From: Alphaproteobacteria bacterium
GTDB taxonomy: Bacteria > Pseudomonadota > Alphaproteobacteria > UBA6615
Reading direction: 5' to 3'
Assembly: GCA_009694135.1 (NCBI GenBank)
Contig: SHVS01000014.1
Location: 1 to 60,278, forward strand
Length of the DNA: 60,278 nucleotides
Part shown: piece after piece, positions 48,000-57,954 of the stretch
Position numbering within the stretch: the first letter of the stretch is position 1
How the letters are laid out: every line of letters starts with the position of its first letter
Notes under the pieces: generated by a model
The model's database searches: none
What the model saw: the letters and a program-made list of their open reading frames with translations, nothing else
What the model was told of the DNA's origin: nothing
Program-made: the position numbers and the translations under genes

Positions 48000-49280
48000 A
48001 TGTCCGACCCGATTAGCGATGCCCTCAGGGTCAACGAGTTGCGCTCCTACGGCGTGCTCGACACGCCGCGCGAACTCGCCTTCGACGAGCTAGCCGAGCT
48101 TGCCGCCGAAATCACCGGCTGTCCGGTCGCCTTCGTCAACCTGATGGACACGACACGCGGCTGGCTCAAGGCCTCCTGCGGCATTCCCACCGACGCGACC
48201 GAAGTGCCGCGCGACGCCATGATCTGTAACGCGGTGATCGAGCAGAACGACGTTATCGTCGTCCCGGACGCCACCGCCGACGAACGCTTTCGCGATCTTG
48301 GCACGGTGGCCGGCGAGCCGCATGTGCGCTTCTATTGTGGCGCGCCGCTGATCAATTCACGCGGCTTCGCGCTCGGCACGCTATGCGCGGTCGATTTCGC
48401 CCCGCGGGAGATCGCCTATGCCAAGGTCTAAGCCCTGCGCACCCTGTCGCGCCAAGTCGTCGCGCAGCTCGAATTGCGCCGCAATGTCGCCGAACTCGAA
48501 CGCTCGGTCGCGGCGCTCAACCTCGCCCAGGCCGAAGCGCCGGCGGCGCGCGCGAGGTCGGAAGAGCTGCTGCTGAACATTTTGCCAAGCGCGATCGCAC
48601 GCGAGCTAGCCTCCAAGCAGAAAGTCGAGCCGCGCTATTTCGACAGCGTGACCATTGGTTTCACCGATTTCATCGGCTTCACGCGCAACGCCGGCAATTC
48701 TGAGCCGGCGCGGCTGGTGGCGACGCTCGACCAATTTTTCACCGCCTTCGACGAGACCACCGGCCGCTATCGGCTAGAAAAGCTCAAGACCATCGGCGAC
48801 GCTTACATGTTCGCCGCCGGCCTACCCGACCCCACGCGTCACCACGCGGTCGATGCCTGCCTCGGCTCGCTTGAGCTGTGCGACATTGTCACCCGCGTGA
48901 ACGAGCAGCGCGCCAAACTGCGCCTGGCGCCCTGGACCATGCGCATCGGGTTGCACAGCGGTCCGGTGATGGCCGGGGTCGTTGGCAAGCGCAAATTCGC
49001 TTACGACGTGTGGGGCGACACGGTGAACATCGCCGCGCGGATCGAGCAAGCGGGCGAAGCGGGCAAGGTCAATATCTCCGAGGCGACCCACCACCGTGTA
49101 AAGGCGTATTTCGTCTGCACGCCGCGCGGCGCGATCGAAGCTAAGAACAAGGGCGCGCTGCCGATGTTTTTTCTCGACCGCTTGAAGCCGGAGTTTTCCG
49201 CCAACGAGGCCGGCACGATTGCGAATGACCGGCTGCGTCGCGAGATCGGCCTGCCGCTGTCGGCCGCGTCCGCTCGCTAA
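48000..49280 (+). pseudogene. GAF-domain adenylate/guanylate cyclase with an in-frame TAA
   Basis: The frame reads a GAF domain (about 1-140), a coiled-coil linker (RRNVAELERSVAALNLAQ) and a class III cyclase domain with FTDFIGFTR, LKTIGDAYMFAAG and WGDTVNIAARIE intact. A TAA at 48429 falls directly after the GAF domain, before ALRTLSRQVVAQ; the sense codon was probably CAA (Gln). The second part has TTG and other weak starts, so a cyclase without its sensor might still be made. A sequencing error is possible, but the rest of the frame is clean. Confidence 0.78.
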
Positions 49281-50386
49281 AGCGCTTGGTCGAGTGCCTT
49301 CAGCACCGCGTCGGTCATGCCGGTGGTCGAAACCAGCGTCTTCCCCGGCTGCATGATGTCGCCGGTGCGCGCGCCGCTTTCCAGCGCGGATTTGACCGCC
49401 GCCTCCAGCCGCTCGGCGTCTTTGCCGAGATCGAGCGAGTAGCGGAACATCATCGCCACGGTGAGGAACGTCGCCAGCGGATTGGCCTTGTTCTGTCCGG
49501 CGATATCCGGCGCCGAGCCATGCACCGGTTCATACAGCGACAGCCGCTTGCCAGTCTTCGCATCCGGCGCGCCCAGGCTGGCCGAGGGCAACATGCCGAG
49601 CGAGCCGGTGAGCATCGCCGCTTCGTCCGACAGAAGATCCCCAAACAGATTGTCGGTCACGATCACATCGAACTGGCGCGGGTTGCGCACCAGCTGCATG
49701 GCGCAATTGTCGGCGTAAAGATGTTCGAGCGTCACGTCGGGATATTCGGCCTTGGCCAAGGGCGTGACCACCGCGCGCCAGAAGGCGCCGGATTCCATCA
49801 CATTCGCCTTCTCGACCGAGGTGACCTTGTTGCGCCGCTTGCGCGCCAGCTCGAAGGCGACGCGCGCGATGCGCTCGATCTCGGGCCGCGTATAGACCTG
49901 GGTGTCGAGCGCGCGCTCGGTGCCGTCGGACAAGGTCTCGCGCCCGCGCGGCTGGCCGAAATACACGCCGCCGGTGAGTTCGCGCACGATCAGGATATCG
50001 AGGCCGCGCACGATTTCTGGCCTGAGCGTCGAGGCATCGACCAGCGCGTCGAACACAATTGCCGGGCGCAGATTGGCGAACAGGTCAAGTTCCTTGCGCA
50101 AACGCAACAGCCCGGCCTCGGGCCGCAGCGCGCGCGGAACATTGTCCCATTTCGTCCCGCCGACCGAGACCATCAGCACGGCATCCACCGCGCGCGCGCG
50201 CGCGAGCGTCGCGTCCGAAACCGGCGCGCCCTCGCCGTCATAAGCCGCGCCGCCGACAAGCCCTTCGCTCAGCTCGAAGCTCAATTTGCGCTTGCGGCTG
50301 AACCAATCGAGCAAGCGGCGCGTCTCGCGCATGATCTCCGGGCCGATACCATCGCCCGGCAGCAGCAGGATACGCAGCGCCGCCAT
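49277..50386 (-). CDS. leuB: 3-isopropylmalate dehydrogenase
   Basis: The 369-residue enzyme oxidises and decarboxylates 3-isopropylmalate to 2-oxoisocaproate with NAD. Family signatures: [11 protein letters not shown] at the start, [21 protein letters not shown], and [27 protein letters not shown]. The ATG overlaps the leuD stop (TGATG); an adjacent TTG is less likely. It is last in the leuC-leuD-leuB unit. Confidence 0.95.
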   Translation of the reverse strand: MAALRILLLPGDGIGPEIMRETRRLLDWFSRKRKLSFELSEGLVGGAAYDGEGAPVSDATLARARAVDAVLMVSVGGTKWDNVPRALRPEAGLLRLRKELDLFANLRPAIVFDALVDASTLRPEIVRGLDILIVRELTGGVYFGQPRGRETLSDGTERALDTQVYTRPEIERIARVAFELARKRRNKVTSVEKANVMESGAFWRAVVTPLAKAEYPDVTLEHLYADNCAMQLVRNPRQFDVIVTDNLFGDLLSDEAAMLTGSLGMLPSASLGAPDAKTGKRLSLYEPVHGSAPDIAGQNKANPLATFLTVAMMFRYSLDLGKDAERLEAAVKSALESGARTGDIMQPGKTLVSTTGMTDAVLKALDQAL

Positions 50387-51006
50387 CAAACGGCTCGCGG
50401 CTGAAGAAACGCGCGCGCGGCCGTCGCGCGCGTTTCATGCGTCGCGATCGCCGCTGATTTGGCGAGGGTGAGGCCGATTTCGTCCAAGCCTTGCAGCAAG
50501 CAGTCGCGCAGGAACGGATCGATCTTGAATTTCACCACCGCCCCATTCGGCCGCAGGATCTCCTGTTTGACCAAATCGATCGTCAGATTGGGGTTCTCGC
50601 GGTCCAACGCATCGGCCATGAGCGCATCGACATCGGCTTGCGGCAGTGCGATGGGGAGGATCCCGTTCTTGAAGCAATTGGCGTGGAAGATGTCGGCGAA
50701 TGACGGCGCGATCACGCAGCTTATGCCGGCGTCCAGAAGCGCCCAGGGCGCATGTTCGCGCGAGGAGCCGCAGCCGAAATTCGGCCCGGCAATCAGGATC
50801 GACGCCTTGTCGTAAGGCGCGCGGTCGAGCACGAAGCCCTTGGTCGGCTTGCCGGCGGCATCGAAGCGGAAATCATAGAATAGACCCTTCGCGAGTCCCG
50901 TGCGCGCGATGGTCTTCAGGAACTGCTTGGGGATGATCTGGTCGGTATCAACATTCGCCTGCGGAAACGGCGCCGCGATGCCGGAGAGCGTGGTGAATTT
51001 TTGCAT
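50386..51006 (-). CDS. leuD: 3-isopropylmalate dehydratase small subunit
   Basis: The 206-residue subunit pairs with LeuC. Signatures: [14 protein letters not shown] at the start and [16 protein letters not shown] (around 69-84). The upstream frame is open, but MQKFTTLSG is the family start. Between it and leuC lies an unrelated gene, so subunit synthesis from one message depends on read-through. Confidence 0.95.
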   Translation of the reverse strand: MQKFTTLSGIAAPFPQANVDTDQIIPKQFLKTIARTGLAKGLFYDFRFDAAGKPTKGFVLDRAPYDKASILIAGPNFGCGSSREHAPWALLDAGISCVIAPSFADIFHANCFKNGILPIALPQADVDALMADALDRENPNLTIDLVKQEILRPNGAVVKFKIDPFLRDCLLQGLDEIGLTLAKSAAIATHETRATAARAFLQPRAV

Positions 51007-51058
51007 GAGCAACTCAATCTGCGAAGTTTCAGGAGCCAAACAGACCTAATTGGCTAAC

Positions 51059-51709
51059 TCATTTCCGCCGCTTTGGTTTACGCTCCCTTGGTGGCCAATC
51101 TCTTGTGTCCCCAGCGTTCGCTCTGCCTGCCACGGGTGCGAAGCCTTCATTGTATCCTAGCAAATCTGCGTCGCTTGTCGCCGCGAGCTTCTCCTTTACC
51201 ATGCCTTCCAGTTGCGTAACTTTCGCCATGACATGCCCCTGGAGGATATCGCTGGCAATGTTCAGTAGTTCTTGCGCCCCGCTCGTGGATAGCGCCGCGG
51301 CCCGACTCATATTGTGCCCGAGACCCCCGCGCTGTACCTGTCCGGAACTGGCCTCGACCGCAATGTGAATTGTGACGCCGCAGTTCTCGTAGTCGTTTAC
51401 CGAGTGAGCAATATGCCTGTCCCGCAGAGCTAGGAAGTGATCATGAAAGGTGCGGTGTTCAGACTCTTCTGGTCCAACGTCATCATCGTTCAATCTTTCT
51501 CGCACACCCGTTCCAAAACACCGTCCATATGTGATAAGAGCGGCAATAATTAGGGCTGTGGGTTCGACTTCAAACCAGCGCCTCAAATCCAACTTAAGTA
51601 GCCGGTCGCAGCAGGCAATGACAAAGTCAAGGTCGTCACGAATTAAATAGTAGTCGGCGAGCAGTCGCGCTTCCTCAAACGGAACGAGCTTTGGAGAATC
51701 ACTTGCCAT
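51059..51709 (-). CDS. Orphan protein inserted between leuC and leuD, HEPN-like motif
   Basis: The 216-residue protein is all-helical in appearance. RDRHIAHS (R96, H102: R-x5-H) after a helix resembles the catalytic motif of HEPN ribonucleases. The C-terminus is strongly basic (PPRERKPKRRK). DNA around 51460-51640 is much richer in A/T than flanking leu genes and codon use differs, which suggests acquisition. The ATG before ASDSPKLVPF is the likely start; upstream codons are the leuC shadow. No toxin-antitoxin partner is visible. Function unknown. Confidence 0.6.
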   Translation of the reverse strand: MASDSPKLVPFEEARLLADYYLIRDDLDFVIACCDRLLKLDLRRWFEVEPTALIIAALITYGRCFGTGVRERLNDDDVGPEESEHRTFHDHFLALRDRHIAHSVNDYENCGVTIHIAVEASSGQVQRGGLGHNMSRAAALSTSGAQELLNIASDILQGHVMAKVTQLEGMVKEKLAATSDADLLGYNEGFAPVAGRANAGDTRDWPPRERKPKRRK

Positions 51710-51732
51710 AAGCGGATTTGCGTCCCCCGCTC

Positions 51733-53142
51733 CTAGTTCAACTCGCGCACATCGGCGAGGCGGCCGGTGACCGCGGCGGCGACAGCCATCGCCGGGCTCA
51801 TCAGATGCGTGCGCCCGCCGCGCCCTTGGCGGCCTTCGAAATTGCGGTTCGAGGTCGAGGCGCAGCGTTCGCCCGGTTGCAAGCGGTCGGCGTTCATCGC
51901 CAGGCACATCGAGCAGCCCGGCTCGCGCCATTCGAAACCGGCGTCAAGAAAGATGCGGTCGAGCCCTTCGGCTTCGGCCGCGAGCTTCACCAAGCCGGAG
52001 CCGGGAACCACCAGCGCCTGCACGCCCTTGGCGACATGCCGTCCCTTGGCCACCGCCGCCGCCGCGCGCAAATCCTCGATGCGCCCATTGGTGCAGGAGC
52101 CGATGAATACCTTGTCAATCGACACCTCCGCCAGTTTCACGCCCGGCGTCAGCCCCATATAGGCGAGCGCGCGTTCCATCGCCTGGCGCTTGGCTGGGTC
52201 GCACACGGATTTGGGATCGGGGACGGTGCCGGTGATCGGCGCGACGTCTTCGGGGCTGGTGCCCCAGGTCACTTGCGGTGCGATCTTGGCCGCGTCCAGG
52301 CGTATCTCGGTGTCGTAGTTCGCGCCCGCATCGCTCGGCAGCGTCCGCCAATAAGCGACCGCCTGGTCCCAAGCCGCACCCGATGGCGCCAGCGGCCGGC
52401 CCTTGAGATAGGCGAAGGTCGTCTCGTCGGGGGCGATCAGCCCGGCGCGCGCCCCGGCCTCGATCGACATGTTGCACACCGTCATGCGGCCTTCCATCGA
52501 CAGGGCGCGGATGGCGTCGCCGGCGTATTCGATCACATGGCCGGTGCCGCCGGCGGTGCCGAGCGCGCCGATGATGGCGAGGATCATGTCCTTGGAGGTG
52601 ACGCCCGCCGGCAGCGCGCCTTCGACCGTGACGCGCATGTTCTTGGCCGGGCGCTGCAGCAAGGTTTGCGTCGTCAGCACATGCTCGACCTCGGAGGTGC
52701 CGATGCCGAAGGCCAGAGCGCCGAACGCGCCATGCGTCGCGGTGTGGCTGTCACCGCAGACAATGGTTGTGCCAGGAAGCGTAAACCCTTGTTCTGGGCC
52801 AATAATATGGACGATTCCCTGGCGCGCATCATCCATCGCATAATGCGTGACGCCGAATTCGGCGCAGTTTTTGCGCAGGGTATCGACTTGGATCGCCGAT
52901 TCCGGGTCGGCGATGCCGCGCGCCCGCCCGGTAGTCGGGACGTTATGATCGGCGACGGCCAAAGTCAGTTCCGGACGGCGGACACGCCGGCCAGCAAGCC
53001 GCAGGCCTTCGAAGGCCTGCGGGCTGGTGACTTCATGCACCAAATGACGATCAATATAGATCAGACACGTACCGTCGGCCTGGCGGTGGACGATATGCTC
53101 CTGCCAGATCTTGTCGAAGAGAGTGCGCGGACTTCCGCTCAA
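51733..53142 (-). CDS. leuC: 3-isopropylmalate dehydratase large subunit
   Basis: The 469-residue aconitase-family enzyme isomerises 2- to 3-isopropylmalate. The [13 protein letters not shown] motif (about 131) and the three 4Fe-4S Cys (in FIGSCTNGR and PGCSMC) are present. The start is TTG, 11 bases after the rplS stop; there is no ATG or GTG nearer than the rplS coding region, and the family starts just here ([10 protein letters not shown]). A TTG start and weak spacing suggest coupling to rplS. Confidence 0.93.
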   Translation of the reverse strand: MSGSPRTLFDKIWQEHIVHRQADGTCLIYIDRHLVHEVTSPQAFEGLRLAGRRVRRPELTLAVADHNVPTTGRARGIADPESAIQVDTLRKNCAEFGVTHYAMDDARQGIVHIIGPEQGFTLPGTTIVCGDSHTATHGAFGALAFGIGTSEVEHVLTTQTLLQRPAKNMRVTVEGALPAGVTSKDMILAIIGALGTAGGTGHVIEYAGDAIRALSMEGRMTVCNMSIEAGARAGLIAPDETTFAYLKGRPLAPSGAAWDQAVAYWRTLPSDAGANYDTEIRLDAAKIAPQVTWGTSPEDVAPITGTVPDPKSVCDPAKRQAMERALAYMGLTPGVKLAEVSIDKVFIGSCTNGRIEDLRAAAAVAKGRHVAKGVQALVVPGSGLVKLAAEAEGLDRIFLDAGFEWREPGCSMCLAMNADRLQPGERCASTSNRNFEGRQGRGGRTHLMSPAMAVAAAVTGRLADVRELN

Positions 53143-53153
53143 GCGCGCGCCGA

Positions 53154-53573
53154 TCAGGCCTGGGAAGTCCCCGAGGCTTCCGGGGATGCGTCCTCGCCCT
53201 CGGCGAAGCCGCGGCCGGTGGTGCGCTCGGTGATGCGCGCCGCCTTACCGCGCCGTCCGCGCAGATAATAGAGCTTGGCGCGGCGAACATCGCCCTTGCG
53301 CAGCAGCTCGACGCTGTCCACGGCCGGACCATAGAGCGGAAATACGCGCTCGACGCCCTCGCCGTAGCTCACCTTGCGCACGGTGAAGGAGGAATTGATC
53401 CCGGCATTGCGGCGCGCGATGCACACGCCCTCGAACGACTGGACGCGCGTGCGCTCGCCTTCGACCACCTTGACGTTAACCTTGAGCGTGTCACCCGGGC
53501 TGAACTCCGGCCGCGCCTTATCCTTGGTCAGCTTCGCGATCTCGCGGGCTTCGAATTTACTGAGTTCGTTCAT
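53154..53573 (-). CDS. rplS: 50S ribosomal protein L19
   Basis: The 139-residue protein is slightly longer than usual because of a C-terminal acidic tail ([16 protein letters not shown]). The core [28 protein letters not shown] is typical. The ATG before [14 protein letters not shown] is chosen. It lies between trmD and leuC in the rpsP-rimM-trmD-rplS order found in most bacteria. Confidence 0.97.
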   Translation of the reverse strand: MNELSKFEAREIAKLTKDKARPEFSPGDTLKVNVKVVEGERTRVQSFEGVCIARRNAGINSSFTVRKVSYGEGVERVFPLYGPAVDSVELLRKGDVRRAKLYYLRGRRGKAARITERTTGRGFAEGEDASPEASGTSQA

Positions 53574-53577
53574 GGCG

Positions 53578-54354
53578 CTACGCCCCTTGTTTGCTCTTGG
53601 CTGCTCGGTAGCGCCGCCACAGGTCGGGCCGCCGCCGCCGCGTTGTCGCTTCGCTTTCGCCCTGCCGCCAGGCGGCGATCTCCGCATGGTGGCCGGATAG
53701 TAACACGGCCGGCACGTCCCGTGCCTGCCCGTTTTGATCGACCCAGTGCGCCGGGCGCGTGTAGTGCGGGTATTCGAGCAGACCCTGCTCGTAGCTTTCC
53801 TCGCCAAGCGAGGCTTCCGCGCCCAGAACCCCAGGCAGCAGCCGCACACAAGCCTCGATCAGCATCATCGCCGGGATTTCTCCCCCGGCCAGCACGACGT
53901 CGCCCAGCGAGACCTCCTCCAAATCCCAAGCCTCGACCGCGCGCTGGTCGATGCCCTCGTAGCGACCGCAGAGGAGGACGACACCGGGCCCGGCCGCCAG
54001 CGCACGCACCCGCGCCTGCGTTAAGGGAACACCGCGTGCGCTGAGATAAAGCGCCGGGCGCCGTCCGTCAACTTTCGCCGCATCTTTCTGGGCTTCTTTC
54101 GACTGCAAGTCCGGGATAGCGGCTAAAGCGCGGTCGATCACGTCGCAGCGCAGAACCATGCCCGGCCCCCCGCCAAAGGGAACGTCGTCAACCGTTTTAT
54201 GACGGTCGCTGGCGTAGCCGCGCGGGTCAATCGCCTCCAGCGCCCAGGTCCCGGAGGTCAGCGCCTTGCCGATCACGCTCGCCCCCAGCGGTCCGGGAAA
54301 CAACCCGGGGAAAAGGCTCAGCACGGTCGCGCGCCAGGGCGCCGCCGCCGTCAT
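53578..54354 (-). CDS. trmD: tRNA (guanine-37-N1)-methyltransferase
   Basis: The 258-residue SPOUT enzyme forms m1G37 in tRNAs for Leu, Pro and Arg. Motifs: [14 protein letters not shown] at the start, [20 protein letters not shown] and YTRPAHW. It begins inside the end of rimM (ATGA) and is followed by rplS after four bases. Confidence 0.96.
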   Translation of the reverse strand: MTAAAPWRATVLSLFPGLFPGPLGASVIGKALTSGTWALEAIDPRGYASDRHKTVDDVPFGGGPGMVLRCDVIDRALAAIPDLQSKEAQKDAAKVDGRRPALYLSARGVPLTQARVRALAAGPGVVLLCGRYEGIDQRAVEAWDLEEVSLGDVVLAGGEIPAMMLIEACVRLLPGVLGAEASLGEESYEQGLLEYPHYTRPAHWVDQNGQARDVPAVLLSGHHAEIAAWRQGESEATTRRRRPDLWRRYRAAKSKQGA

Positions 54355-54878
54355 GGCGCCGGCTCGCCCGTCTCAACCGGGAGCGCCAGCACGATGCGCC
54401 CGGAGGACAAATCGACCTCGAGTGCCACCTCGCGGGTGAAGGGGACCAGCCGCGACCCGCCCGAAGGCAGATCAAGTTCGAGCAGCGGCCCGGCGCCGTA
54501 ATCATGCACCGCCGCCACCGCGCCGAGCGCCCGGCCCTCGGGATCGACCGCAGCGAGCCCGATCAGGTCAGCCTGGTAATACTCGTCCGGGGCGCGCGTT
54601 GGGGGCAGCTTGGCGCGCTCGACCGAGAAGCTCTGGCCGGCGAGAGCCTCGGCTGCGTCGCGGTCGGTGATGCCTGTGACGCTGGCGATCACCATCCCCT
54701 TGGCCGCGACCTGCGGGGCGAGCAAGGTAAGCACATGGCCATCCGCGGTCAGAACCGGGCCATAACCCGCGACCGCCTGTGGTTCGGCGGTAAAAGCGCG
54801 GATGCGCACCCGCCCGCGCACGCCATGCGCTCCGACGATCTTGCCCAACACAACCCGAGACCTTTCCGCCGCCGTCAT
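54351..54878 (-). CDS. rimM: 16S rRNA processing protein RimM
   Basis: The 175-residue protein helps maturation of the 30S head. [23 protein letters not shown] and the PRC-barrel part ([29 protein letters not shown]) are both present. Overlaps trmD by four bases, and is 27 bases after rpsP. Confidence 0.95.
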   Translation of the reverse strand: MTAAERSRVVLGKIVGAHGVRGRVRIRAFTAEPQAVAGYGPVLTADGHVLTLLAPQVAAKGMVIASVTGITDRDAAEALAGQSFSVERAKLPPTRAPDEYYQADLIGLAAVDPEGRALGAVAAVHDYGAGPLLELDLPSGGSRLVPFTREVALEVDLSSGRIVLALPVETGEPAP

Positions 54879-54905
54879 AAGCGAGCTTCGCCGACGCCGC
54901 CAGCC

Positions 54906-55256
54906 TTAGCTCGCCGGCTTTTCTTCGCCCGCCGCGGCCTTCAGCCGCTCCTGCGTCTTCTTGCGCGGCAGGTTCTTCTTGGTCTGCTCGCGGCGCGGAC
55001 GCGGCGCCAGCAGCCCGGCCGTGGCCAGGAACTTGGCGACGCGATCCGAAGGCTGCGCCCCAACCGACAGCCAGTATTTGGCGCGGTCGAGATCGACCTT
55101 CACGCGATCCTTGTGCTCGCGCGGGAGCAGCGGATCATACGAGCCGATCTGCTCGAGAAACTTGCCGTCGCGTGGGCTGCGGCCATCGGCGACGACAATC
55201 TTGTGATAGGGCTTGCTGCGCTTTCCAGCGCGGGACATACGAATGCGTACGGGCAT
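54906..55256 (-). CDS. rpsP: 30S ribosomal protein S16
   Basis: The 116-residue protein starts MPVRIRMSRAG, as usual for S16, and has YHKIVVADGRSPRDGKFLEQIGSYDPL. A basic and Ala-rich C-terminal extension of about 35 residues (LAPRPRREQTKKN...) is common in alphaproteobacteria. First gene of the rpsP-rimM-trmD-rplS unit; ffh is 47 bases upstream on the same strand. Confidence 0.97.
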   Translation of the reverse strand: MPVRIRMSRAGKRSKPYHKIVVADGRSPRDGKFLEQIGSYDPLLPREHKDRVKVDLDRAKYWLSVGAQPSDRVAKFLATAGLLAPRPRREQTKKNLPRKKTQERLKAAAGEEKPAS

Positions 55257-55303
55257 TGGTGCGAAGGCTCTCTTCTAGTGGGGCTGCACAATATTCGGCC
55301 GTG

Positions 55304-56680
55304 TCAGCGTGGCCGTGGCTGACCTTTAAGTCCAGGGTTGAACAATCCCGGCATCGAACGCGCCAAGCCGCCGCTGTGCGATAGCTTGCCGACGCGCTTC
55401 ACCATCGTCTGCATGTCTTGGAACTGCTTCAGCAGACGGTTTACGTCTTGGACGCTCGTGCCCGAGCCGGCGGCGATCCGCTTGCGGCGCGAGGCCTTGA
55501 TGATCATCGGCTTGCGCCGTTCCTCGGGCGTCATCGAGCGGATGATCCCCTGCTGCCGGCGAATGGCCTTCTCGTCAATCTTGGCGCTTTCGATTTGGCT
55601 CTTGAACTTGCCGAGACCAGGCAGGAACGACATCACGCCGGCGAGCCCGCCCATGCGCGTGAGCTGGCCGAGCTGCGCGTCCATGTCGTTGAAATCGAAC
55701 TGGCCTCGCTCCAGCCGCGCGGCCAGGCGTTCCGCATCTTTCTGCTCGATGGTGGACGCCGCCTTTTCCACCAGGCTGACGACGTCGCCCATGCCGAGGA
55801 TGCGGCCGGCGATGCGCTCCGGGTGGAACGGCTCGAGCGCGTCAAGCTTTTCGCCCGTGCCCATGAGCTTGATCGGAACGCCGGCGGTCGCGCGCATCGA
55901 CAAGGCCGCGCCGCCGCGCGCATCGCCATCGACGCGCGTCAGCACGATGCCGGTGAGCCCGACGCGCTCCTGGAAGTTTTTGGCGATAGTGACCGCGTCC
56001 TGGCCGGTCATGGCGTCGGCGACCAGCAGCACCTCGGCCGGGCGGGTCAGATCCTTGAGCACCTTGGCTTCGGCCATAAGCGCGTCGTCGATCGCCAAGC
56101 GGCCGGCAGTGTCGAGCAGCAGGGTGTCGTAGCCTTCGCGCCGCGCCTGTTGCAGCGCGCGCTCGGCGATCGCCTGCGGCCCCTGCCCGACAACGATATC
56201 GACCGTCGGGACGAGAACCTGATCGCCAAGGACGCGCAATTGCTCCTGCGCTGCTGGCCGGCGCACGTCGAGCGAGGCCATCAAAACCTTGCGCCCGCGC
56301 TGCTCGGTCAGATAGCGGCCGAGCTTGGCCGTGGTGGTGGTCTTGCCCGAGCCCTGCAGCCCGACCATCAGGAACACGACCGGAGCCTGAGCCTTGAGGT
56401 TGAGGTCTTCGAGCTTGCGGCCAAGCGTCTCGACCAGATGGTCGTGGACGATCTTGACCACCATCTGCCCGGGGGAGACGCTACGCACCACCTCCTGCCC
56501 GACCGCGCGGGTGCGGATCGCCTCGATCAGATCCTTGACCACCGGCAGGGCCACATCGGCTTCGAGCAGCGCCTGGCGAATTTCGACCAGTGCCGCCGTG
56601 ACGTCGGCCTCGCCCAGCGTGCCGCGACCCTTGAGCCGGTCGAAAATCGCGGACAGCCGATCGGTCAGGGTCGCGAACAT
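55304..56680 (-). CDS. ffh: Signal recognition particle protein
   Basis: The 458-residue GTPase binds 4.5S RNA and signal sequences. The NG domain has GLQGSGKTTTTAKLG (G1) and DTAGRL, TRVDGDARGGAALS; the C-terminal methionine-rich M domain contains the RNA-binding RIAAGSGTSVQDVNRLLKQF. The start is the ATG in MFATLTDRL. It lies upstream of rpsP, an order common in alphaproteobacteria. Confidence 0.97.
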   Translation of the reverse strand: MFATLTDRLSAIFDRLKGRGTLGEADVTAALVEIRQALLEADVALPVVKDLIEAIRTRAVGQEVVRSVSPGQMVVKIVHDHLVETLGRKLEDLNLKAQAPVVFLMVGLQGSGKTTTTAKLGRYLTEQRGRKVLMASLDVRRPAAQEQLRVLGDQVLVPTVDIVVGQGPQAIAERALQQARREGYDTLLLDTAGRLAIDDALMAEAKVLKDLTRPAEVLLVADAMTGQDAVTIAKNFQERVGLTGIVLTRVDGDARGGAALSMRATAGVPIKLMGTGEKLDALEPFHPERIAGRILGMGDVVSLVEKAASTIEQKDAERLAARLERGQFDFNDMDAQLGQLTRMGGLAGVMSFLPGLGKFKSQIESAKIDEKAIRRQQGIIRSMTPEERRKPMIIKASRRKRIAAGSGTSVQDVNRLLKQFQDMQTMVKRVGKLSHSGGLARSMPGLFNPGLKGQPRPR

Positions 56681-56976
56681 GCGTCGGTCAGATCCTCGTT
56701 AAGTCGTCCAAGCACAAACGCGAACGGCGCCAACGCGCAAGGTCTGCGGGTTGGCGGAGCCACGGCTGGGCGACAGACACCTCGGGCTGGTCGATGGGCG
56801 CGCATTGTCCCGCACGGGCAGCATCTCGTCAAGTCGGCCCTTTCGGGAGGACACAGCCCCCGTCTTCCCTATTATTATCATTTAATTCGCAGCAAGGAGT
56901 CACGCGACTACTTGAAAGAAAATGCCCCACATGCATGTATTAAACTGTTAGTGCACACGTTTTGGTTGTAGTTAAC

Positions 56977-57318
56977 ATGGCCCAGTCCGGTCGCAACCGA
57001 CCAAGGTCCGCGCGACGAGGGGCGCGCGTGGCACAAGACGCGATCGGCACGCATTGCGCCAATCGGCTGCGATGTTTGCGCGTCGAGCGCGGCAAGCGGT
57101 CGATGGGAGTCAGCCTGTTGTGCGAGATGGCAGCGGCGCTTGACGCGCCGATCAGCCTGTTTTTCGACGGGCTTGCGGGGACCGCTCCGAACGACGCCGG
57201 TCCTTCGTTCGAGCGGTCGAAATCCGAATTGCTCGATCTTCTGGGGCGGATTCGCGACCCGGAGTTGCTTTCGCTCCTCAATTGCCTTGTCCGTCATCTG
57301 GCCATGAACAAAAAGTAA
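56977..57318 (+). pseudogene. XRE-type regulator paralogue lacking the helix-turn-helix core
   Basis: The 113-codon frame keeps the first helix (NRLRCLRVERGKRS) and the downstream half (LLCEMAAALDAPISLFFDGL, RIRDPELLSLLNCLVRHLA) of an XRE protein, with the same architecture as the regulator that follows (IRDTRVRRQLVQLIKALV). The ~24 residues that hold the recognition helix (in the neighbour ELARRLGISFQQVQKYE) are absent, in frame. It cannot bind DNA by the usual means; it is either a decayed gene or a partner that binds the intact paralogue. ATG 56977 is chosen. Confidence 0.55.
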
Positions 57319-57509
57319 TGCTGGTGCCGTATTTTATCGCTTAAATCAGCCCCTCTCTGACTAACTGTCGCACTAGAGAGTTTCCCGAGCTGGAGCGGTC
57401 CACTAATGTGACCCCAAGAAAGTTGGTCACGTCCCGGCCGGGAATAATCCGTCGAAACGCAGCGATCACAAATTTACTTTTCCAACCGGCCGCGAATTAC
57501 CAAGCGAGA

Positions 57510-57908
57510 GTGTTGGTGCCTAATCCCATCGATGTTCATGTCGGCCGCCGGCTGCGCCAGCAGCGTGAAATGCGCGGAATGCCGCAAAAAGAACTGGCCC
57601 GGCGTCTCGGCATCAGTTTCCAGCAGGTGCAGAAATACGAAAGCGGCGCGAACCGCATCAGCGCTTCCAAGCTGTGGGAAGCTTGCGGCGTGCTCGAAGT
57701 CGGCCCGAACTATTTCTTCGAAGGCCTCGAGCGAGGTGGCGGCGGCCGGTCGCGGCATGGGGCATCCGAAGCGGCGACCGAATATGATGCCGGCGGTCCG
57801 CATGCCCGCCAGGTGCTCGACCTCAACCAAAGCTTCCACCAGATCCGCGATACGCGCGTGCGCCGGCAACTGGTGCAGCTGATCAAGGCTCTGGTCGAAG
57901 ACGACTAG
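57510..57908 (+). CDS. XRE-family helix-turn-helix transcriptional regulator
   Basis: The ~132-residue regulator has an N-terminal HTH (QKELARRLGISFQQVQKYESGANRI) and a C-terminal ~40-residue helical segment (FHQIRDTRVRRQLVQLIKALV). This type is widespread in alphaproteobacteria and often carries the QVQKYE signature. The frame is open further upstream to GTG 57408, but homologues start shortly before PNPIDVHVG; GTG 57510, TTG 57513 and GTG 57516 are the candidates. Target unknown; dapF follows 46 bases later. Confidence 0.83.
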   Translation: MLVPNPIDVHVGRRLRQQREMRGMPQKELARRLGISFQQVQKYESGANRISASKLWEACGVLEVGPNYFFEGLERGGGGRSRHGASEAATEYDAGGPHARQVLDLNQSFHQIRDTRVRRQLVQLIKALVEDD

Positions 57909-57954
57909 CCTTTCGTTCATGGACAGGGCGGCGCCGAGCGCCATATAGGAGCGC

